Positions 59,713 through 64,000 of a stretch of 64,000 bases of DNA are shown piece after piece. A program made the translations under genes and the position numbers. The DNA is from Phycisphaeraceae bacterium. GTDB lineage: Bacteria > Planctomycetota > Phycisphaerae > Phycisphaerales > Zrk34. Numbering within the stretch: position 1 is the first letter of the stretch; every line of letters starts with the position of its first letter. The stretch spans positions 1 to 64,000 of the forward strand of contig JANQHD010000054.1 in NCBI GenBank assembly GCA_028282805.1, given 5' to 3'. The notes beneath the pieces were generated by a model that was given only the letters and a program-made list of their open reading frames with translations, did no database searches and was not told where the DNA came from.

Positions 59713-59995
59713 TTCAACGCCGGGCCCGTTTTTGAGCGGGTCGCGGTGTTGGCCCATATAGGGTTTGATTGGAGCCGGATGAGTATGAATGTTTTGGTCC
59801 ACGAGAACGGCACGCACCGATGAGCCGCCACGCGACTCATCACGATCTGTGGCGTGCGGCGCGGGGTCATCGCCTCGGTTTGGGGGAGGAGGACGCGATG
59901 ACCTGACGGTCTGTTTCAGACCGTGCGTTCAACCCCTGGGCAGGGGTTCTCGTGGGCCACGGGCGCGGAAGCGCCGCCGTGGCCTTTTCTTTTTT
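59713..59995 (+). ncRNA. Candidate multi-hairpin structured RNA upstream of nusA
   Basis: About 283 nt without a credible ORF, between a promoter and a terminator. Hairpins visible: GCCGCCACGC/GCGTGCGGC (59824-59833 with 59852-59860, one bulge), GGTCATCGC/GCGATGACC (59865-59873 with 59895-59903), ACGGTCTG/CAGACCGT (59906-59913 with 59917-59924), AACCCCTG/CAGGGGTT (59931-59938 with 59941-59948) and the terminator stem. GATGAG (59819-59824) can pair with CTCATC (59836-59841) in competition with the first. A further imperfect stem lies at 59715-59751. It lacks the marks of tmRNA, RNase P RNA and SRP RNA. Confidence 0.65.
59955..59995 (+). terminator. Intrinsic terminator before nusA
   Basis: GGCCACGG (59955-59962) pairs with CCGTGGCC (59977-59984); inside, GCGC-GGAA-GCGC has a GNRA loop. 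The T-run TTTTCTTTTTT follows at once. It lies 102 bp before nusA and separates the RNA from the nusA-infB operon. Confidence 0.9.
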
Positions 59996-60096
59996 AAGGC
60001 CGTCGAACGAACGATGGATCACGCACGCCGACCGGGCGTGAGGCACAACTAAATAAGCCGTCAGGCGGCGGCGACAACCAAGGGATACCCAGGCTT

Positions 60097-61656
60097 ATGA
60101 ACCCACAGGAAATGCTCCGCATCATCGATTCGATCTCGCGTGACCGCAACGTGGACAAGGAAGCGCTGTTCGCCGACATCGAGCAGGCGATGGTGTCGGC
60201 CGCGCGCAAGCACTTCAACGTGGAAGACACCGAAGAGTTCACCAGCGAGGTCGACCGCCTGACCGGCGCGATCCACCTGTACCGCCACGAGGTGGAGATC
60301 CCGCTGGCCGAGCTCGGCCGCATCCCCGCGCAGACCGCCAAGCAGGTGATGATCCAGCGGTTCCGCGAGGACGAGCGGGCGAGCATCTTCGAGGAGTTCT
60401 CCGGGCGGGTCGGCGAGATCACCACGGGCACCGCGCAGCGCTACGAGGGCGGGGCGTTGGTCGTGCAGATCGGCCGGGCCGAGGGCTTCATGCCCCGCAG
60501 CGAGCAGATCCCCGGCGAGACGCACTCGCCCGGCGAACGCGTGCGCTGCATGATCCTCGACGTCCGCGACACCGGCAGCCAGGTGAAGATCGTGCTCTCG
60601 CGCGCCGCGCCGGAGTTCATCCGCCGGCTGTTCGAGGTCGAGGTGCCGGAGGTGTCGGAGCGCATCATCGAGATCAAAGCGCTGGCCCGCGAGCCGGGTC
60701 ACCGCACGAAGGTCGCGGTCAGCTCGATCGACTCGAAGGTCGACGCCGTGGGCGCCTGCGTGGGCGTGCGCGGCAGCCGCATCAAGAACATCGTCGACGA
60801 ACTCGCCGGCGAGAAGATCGACATCGTCCGCTGGAACGAGTCGTCGCAGGTGCTGATCGCCAACGCGCTTCGGCCGGCGGAGGTCGTGGAGATCTCGCTG
60901 TGCTTCGAGCTGGGCCGGGCGACCGTGGTGGTCAACGAAGACCAATTATCGCTGGCGATCGGCAAGCGCGGCCAGAACGTGCGCCTCGCCGCCCGGCTGA
61001 CCGGGTGGGACGTGGACATCCTCACCCCCAGCGAGTTCGCCAAGGGCCTGGACATCCTCGACGAGACGCTCAAGAGCATCGACGGCATCACCGAGGAGAT
61101 GGTCGACCGCCTCGCGGCGCTGGGGTTCATCACCGTGTTCGACCTCGAAGAGGTGGGCGCCGAGACGCTGGTCGAACAGCTCGGCGAGTTCGGCTTGGCG
61201 CTGGAGATCGCCCAGACCGCGGTGGACACCTGCTCGGAGAAGGCGAAGGTCGTCGCCGAGCAGCAGCAGCGTGACAAGGAAGAGGCCGAGCGCCGGAAGA
61301 TCGAAGAGGAAGCCGCGGCCGCGGCGGGCTTGGCGATCGACGACACCGTCGCGTCGATCCTCGGCATGCCCGGAGACGAAGACGCCGCCGAGGGCGAGGC
61401 GCCCGCCGCCGACGCCGGTGGCGACATCATCGACATGCTGCAACAGCAACAGCCCGAGGAAGACGACGAGCCGTCGGCCGACGAGGAGTCGACCAACGGC
61501 GAGCCGCTGGACGTGGCGATCGCCGAGGAGGCCGCGGAGGCCGAGGCGCCGATCAGCCCCGCCGAAGCGGAGATCGTCGCCTCGCAGGACGAATCGGAAG
61601 TCGCGCAGCTGGCGCAAGGCGAGCAGCTAGAAGACGAAGAAGAGCCGAAGGAATAG
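60097..61656 (+). CDS. nusA: Transcription termination/antitermination factor NusA
   Basis: Encodes 519 aa. The N-terminal RNA-polymerase-binding domain (residues 1-125) begins MNPQEMLRIIDSISRDRNVDKEALFADIEQAM. An S1 domain follows (about 130-200, GALVVQIGRAEGFMP), then two KH domains (about 205-340, GVRGSRIKNIVDELAGEKIDIVRW and AIGKRGQNVRLAARLTGWDVDI). A helix-hairpin-helix pair and a long acidic disordered tail (from about 400) end it. It controls pausing and termination. rimP, usually just upstream, is absent; infB follows. Confidence 0.96.
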   Translation: MNPQEMLRIIDSISRDRNVDKEALFADIEQAMVSAARKHFNVEDTEEFTSEVDRLTGAIHLYRHEVEIPLAELGRIPAQTAKQVMIQRFREDERASIFEEFSGRVGEITTGTAQRYEGGALVVQIGRAEGFMPRSEQIPGETHSPGERVRCMILDVRDTGSQVKIVLSRAAPEFIRRLFEVEVPEVSERIIEIKALAREPGHRTKVAVSSIDSKVDAVGACVGVRGSRIKNIVDELAGEKIDIVRWNESSQVLIANALRPAEVVEISLCFELGRATVVVNEDQLSLAIGKRGQNVRLAARLTGWDVDILTPSEFAKGLDILDETLKSIDGITEEMVDRLAALGFITVFDLEEVGAETLVEQLGEFGLALEIAQTAVDTCSEKAKVVAEQQQRDKEEAERRKIEEEAAAAAGLAIDDTVASILGMPGDEDAAEGEAPAADAGGDIIDMLQQQQPEEDDEPSADEESTNGEPLDVAIAEEAAEAEAPISPAEAEIVASQDESEVAQLAQGEQLEDEEEPKE

Positions 61657-61695
61657 GGTCGCGTTTTCCCGGTTGGACGTTCGGCTGGGCAATTT

Positions 61696-61709
61696 AAGGA
61701 GCAGGGTTT
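61696..61709 (+). promoter_or_regulatory. Ribosome binding site deciding the infB start
   Basis: AAGGAG (61696-61701) with a 7-nt spacer points to TTG 61709; no ATG or GTG near by lies in the frame of the conserved N-terminus. Confidence 0.75.
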
Positions 61710-64000
61710 TGGCCAAGGCCAAACGTGTATTTCAGATCGCGAAAGAGTTGGGCGTCAGTTCCAAGGACATCCTCGCCAAGTGTCAGGCCGAGGGTTTGGA
61801 GCAGATGACCAACCACATGTCCACCGTCTCGGTGGGCCTTGAGCAGACCATCAACCAGTGGTTCAGCGAGGGTAGCGGGGACACCGGCGGCGGCACCGCG
61901 GTGGAGACCGCCGAGAAGGTCGACCTGACCAAGGTCAAGGCCAAGGCGCGCAAGAAGGCCAAGCCCGTCGAGGCCGAGCCGACCGAGCCCGCCGAGCCGA
62001 CCGAGGCGCCCGCGGAAGCGACCGAGGCCCCCGAGCCGGCGCAGGCCAAGGCGAAAGCCAAGGCCAAGCCGCGCCCCAAGCCCAAGGCCGAACCCGCGCC
62101 CGAGCCGGTCGTCGACGCCGCGCCCACCGCGCCCCCGGCCGAAGCGCCGGCCGAGCCGACCGCCGACCGGTTGGACGTGGCCGCCGAAGCGCCGGCGGCA
62201 ACCACCGACGACGGCGCCGCCGCGGAGGTCACCGACGAGGCGGACTCGGGCGTGGCGCAGCCGAACGTGCCGACCCGCCCGGACGTGATCAAGCCCGCCG
62301 GCCCGCAGCTGGAGAAGCCCAAGCCTTCCGTGCTCAAGGGCCCCAAGCTCATCCGCCAGGAAGCGCCCGATCACCTGCCGGCCCCGCGTCAGCGCCGCCC
62401 CGCGCCGCAGCAGGAGGTGCCGCAGGACCAGATGATCCGTTCGCGCGGCCCGCAGCGCGGCCGGGGCGCCGGCGCAGGACCCGTCGACGAAGACCCCAAC
62501 AAGCGCCGACGCAGCCGCACCTCGCGCCGCGGGCGCAGCGGCGACGCCGACATGTTCACCGGCGGCCGGCACCGATTCAGCGAACAGGACATCCGCGAGC
62601 GCGAGGAACGCCTCAACCGCGCCGGCGGCTTCCTCAAACGCCGACGCCGCGACATGACCCGCCGCGCCGCCGGCGGGCCGCAGACCGAGATGCCCGTCGA
62701 CGTCGGCGGCAAGGTCGAGATCGCCGAGCCGTTCACCATCAAGGACCTGTCGGCGACGACCGGCATCAAGGGCGCCGAGATCGTCGGCTTCCTGTTCAAG
62801 GAAAAGGGCCTGATGGTCAACATCAACCAGGGCATCAGCGTCGAGCTCGCGCAGGAAGTGTGCCTGGAGTACGACATCGAGCTGGTGGTGAAGGAAGCCC
62901 AGTCGGCCGAGCAGAAGGTCGAAAAGCAGATCGACGACCGCCAGCGCACCGACGTGCGCCGCCGCCCGCCGGTCGTGGCCGTGCTCGGTCACGTCGACCA
63001 CGGCAAGACGTCGCTGCTGGACAAGATCCGCCAGGCCGACGTCGCCGCGGGCGAGGCCGGCGGCATCACCCAGCACATCGGCGCCTACCGCGCCACCATC
63101 CCCGGCTCCGACGGCAACGAGCGCACGGTCGTGTTCCTCGACACGCCGGGCCACGAGGCGTTCACCACCATGCGCGCCCGCGGCGCGAACCTGACCGACG
63201 TGGTGGTGCTGGTCGTGGCGGCCGACGACGGCGTGATGCCGCAGACCATCGAGTCGATCAACCACGCCAAGGCGGCCGGCGTGCCGATCGTCATCGCGCT
63301 GAACAAGATCGACGTGCCCCAGGCGACCGACGAGAACATCAACAAGATCTACGGCCAACTCGCCGAGCACGGCCTAAACCCCCTCGAGTGGGGCGGCGAC
63401 ACCGAGATCATCAAGACCTCGGCCGAGACCGGCCAGGGCATCACCGAGATGATCGAGATGCTCGACTACCAGGCCGACCTGCTCGAGCTGACCGCCGACT
63501 ACGGCGGGCGGGCGTACGGCCAGGTGATCGAGGCGGAGCTGAGCGAGGGCCGCGGCCCGGTGGCGCGCGTGCTGCTGCGTGAGGGCCAGCTGGCGATCGG
63601 CGACTTCATCGTGATCGGCCGGGCGTTCGGCCGCGTGCGCGACATGATCGACGACCGCGGCAACAACATCGAAGAGGCCGGCCCGGCGACCCCGCTGGAG
63701 CTCAGCGGCATCGACCAGGTGCCCGACGCCGGCGACAAGTTCTACATCACCGACTCGCTCAAGCAGGCCGAGGAGATCGCCAACGACCGCCGCGACCTCG
63801 AGCGCAAGGCGGAGCTGGCGTCCAAGAGCAAGGTCACGCTCGACAACGTGTTCGAGCAGATGCAGACCGCCGACGTCAAGGAGCTGCGCATCGTGCTCAA
63901 GGCCGACGTGCAGGGCTCGGTCGAGGTGCTCCGCAAGAGCCTCGCGGAGGTCGGCGAAGACAACGAGGAGGTCACCGTCAACGTGCTGCACGCGGCGGTG
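61709..64000 (+). CDS. infB: Translation initiation factor IF-2 (3' end outside window)
   Basis: Starts at TTG 61709 and stays open to the window edge (764 codons seen). An IF2_N-type domain ([25 protein letters not shown]) is followed by a long Ala/Pro/Lys/Glu-rich disordered region (about 55-330), a second IF2_N ([21 protein letters not shown]) and the G domain with GHVDHGKTS (from residue 427), DTPGHEAF and NKID. Domain II then begins. It brings initiator tRNA to the 30S subunit. The extra N-terminal length is common in GC-rich bacteria. It is 52 bp after nusA. Confidence 0.96.
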   Translation, partial: MAKAKRVFQIAKELGVSSKDILAKCQAEGLEQMTNHMSTVSVGLEQTINQWFSEGSGDTGGGTAVETAEKVDLTKVKAKARKKAKPVEAEPTEPAEPTEAPAEATEAPEPAQAKAKAKAKPRPKPKAEPAPEPVVDAAPTAPPAEAPAEPTADRLDVAAEAPAATTDDGAAAEVTDEADSGVAQPNVPTRPDVIKPAGPQLEKPKPSVLKGPKLIRQEAPDHLPAPRQRRPAPQQEVPQDQMIRSRGPQRGRGAGAGPVDEDPNKRRRSRTSRRGRSGDADMFTGGRHRFSEQDIREREERLNRAGGFLKRRRRDMTRRAAGGPQTEMPVDVGGKVEIAEPFTIKDLSATTGIKGAEIVGFLFKEKGLMVNINQGISVELAQEVCLEYDIELVVKEAQSAEQKVEKQIDDRQRTDVRRRPPVVAVLGHVDHGKTSLLDKIRQADVAAGEAGGITQHIGAYRATIPGSDGNERTVVFLDTPGHEAFTTMRARGANLTDVVVLVVAADDGVMPQTIESINHAKAAGVPIVIALNKIDVPQATDENINKIYGQLAEHGLNPLEWGGDTEIIKTSAETGQGITEMIEMLDYQADLLELTADYGGRAYGQVIEAELSEGRGPVARVLLREGQLAIGDFIVIGRAFGRVRDMIDDRGNNIEEAGPATPLELSGIDQVPDAGDKFYITDSLKQAEEIANDRRDLERKAELASKSKVTLDNVFEQMQTADVKELRIVLKADVQGSVEVLRKSLAEVGEDNEEVTVNVLHAAV

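Noticed and set aside
1-64000. CRISPR arrays, rRNA and tRNA genes
   Set aside because: I saw no regularly spaced direct repeats, no rRNA core sequence and no complete tRNA cloverleaf anywhere in the window.

Overview
The window looks like a chromosome segment of a planctomycete, probably class Phycisphaerae. This is inferred from gene content, not from a 16S gene: PEP-CTERM and dockerin-type surface proteins, a sulfatase remnant, futalosine-pathway menaquinone synthesis (MqnD), a Ni superoxide dismutase, KorAB, and a GC-rich housekeeping backbone with AAGGAG-type ribosome binding sites and frequent GTG or TTG starts.

The first 13.7 kb differ sharply. They are AT-rich and look like a horizontally acquired island that continues past the left edge. 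The island holds a tight four-gene run (small protein, TPR/double PIN-like protein, large helical protein, small membrane protein) that may be an uncharacterised conflict or defence module. It also holds an unknown 396-aa protein, an XRE regulator facing an unknown gene, a queuosine-precursor-type transporter overlapping a methyltransferase, a HigBA toxin-antitoxin pair with two perfect operators, and a series of small ORFs. A 75-bp intergenic element is duplicated at 83% identity inside it. Composition switches near 13.69 kb beside a short inverted repeat.

From 13.7 kb on the backbone contains: a TonB-dependent receptor, a decayed sulfatase, a histidine kinase with a REC-GGDEF regulator, mqnD, nuoI, an SDR enzyme, a metallophosphoesterase with no ordinary start codon, yidC-mnmE, smpB, a secreted Ni-SOD, a SIMPL protein, ftsK and korAB. 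A repeat-rich accessory patch at 41.0-43.9 kb follows (SUKH-type immunity protein, GNAT, HTH/zinc-ribbon protein). After it come two secreted proteins, a ricT-holB-tmk neighbourhood, pgsA, a PEP-CTERM glycoside hydrolase, a TPR/beta-barrel plus dockerin plus lipoprotein cluster, and nusA-infB (infB runs off the right edge).

Two intergenic regions look like undescribed structured RNAs with their own promoters and terminators. One is about 120 nt, before the SDR gene, with overlapping long pairings that suggest a pseudoknot. The other is about 280 nt, before nusA, with at least five consecutive hairpins. Several families of palindromic repeats are scattered through the backbone. Some overlap stop codons, and two lie inside the mnmE reading frame.
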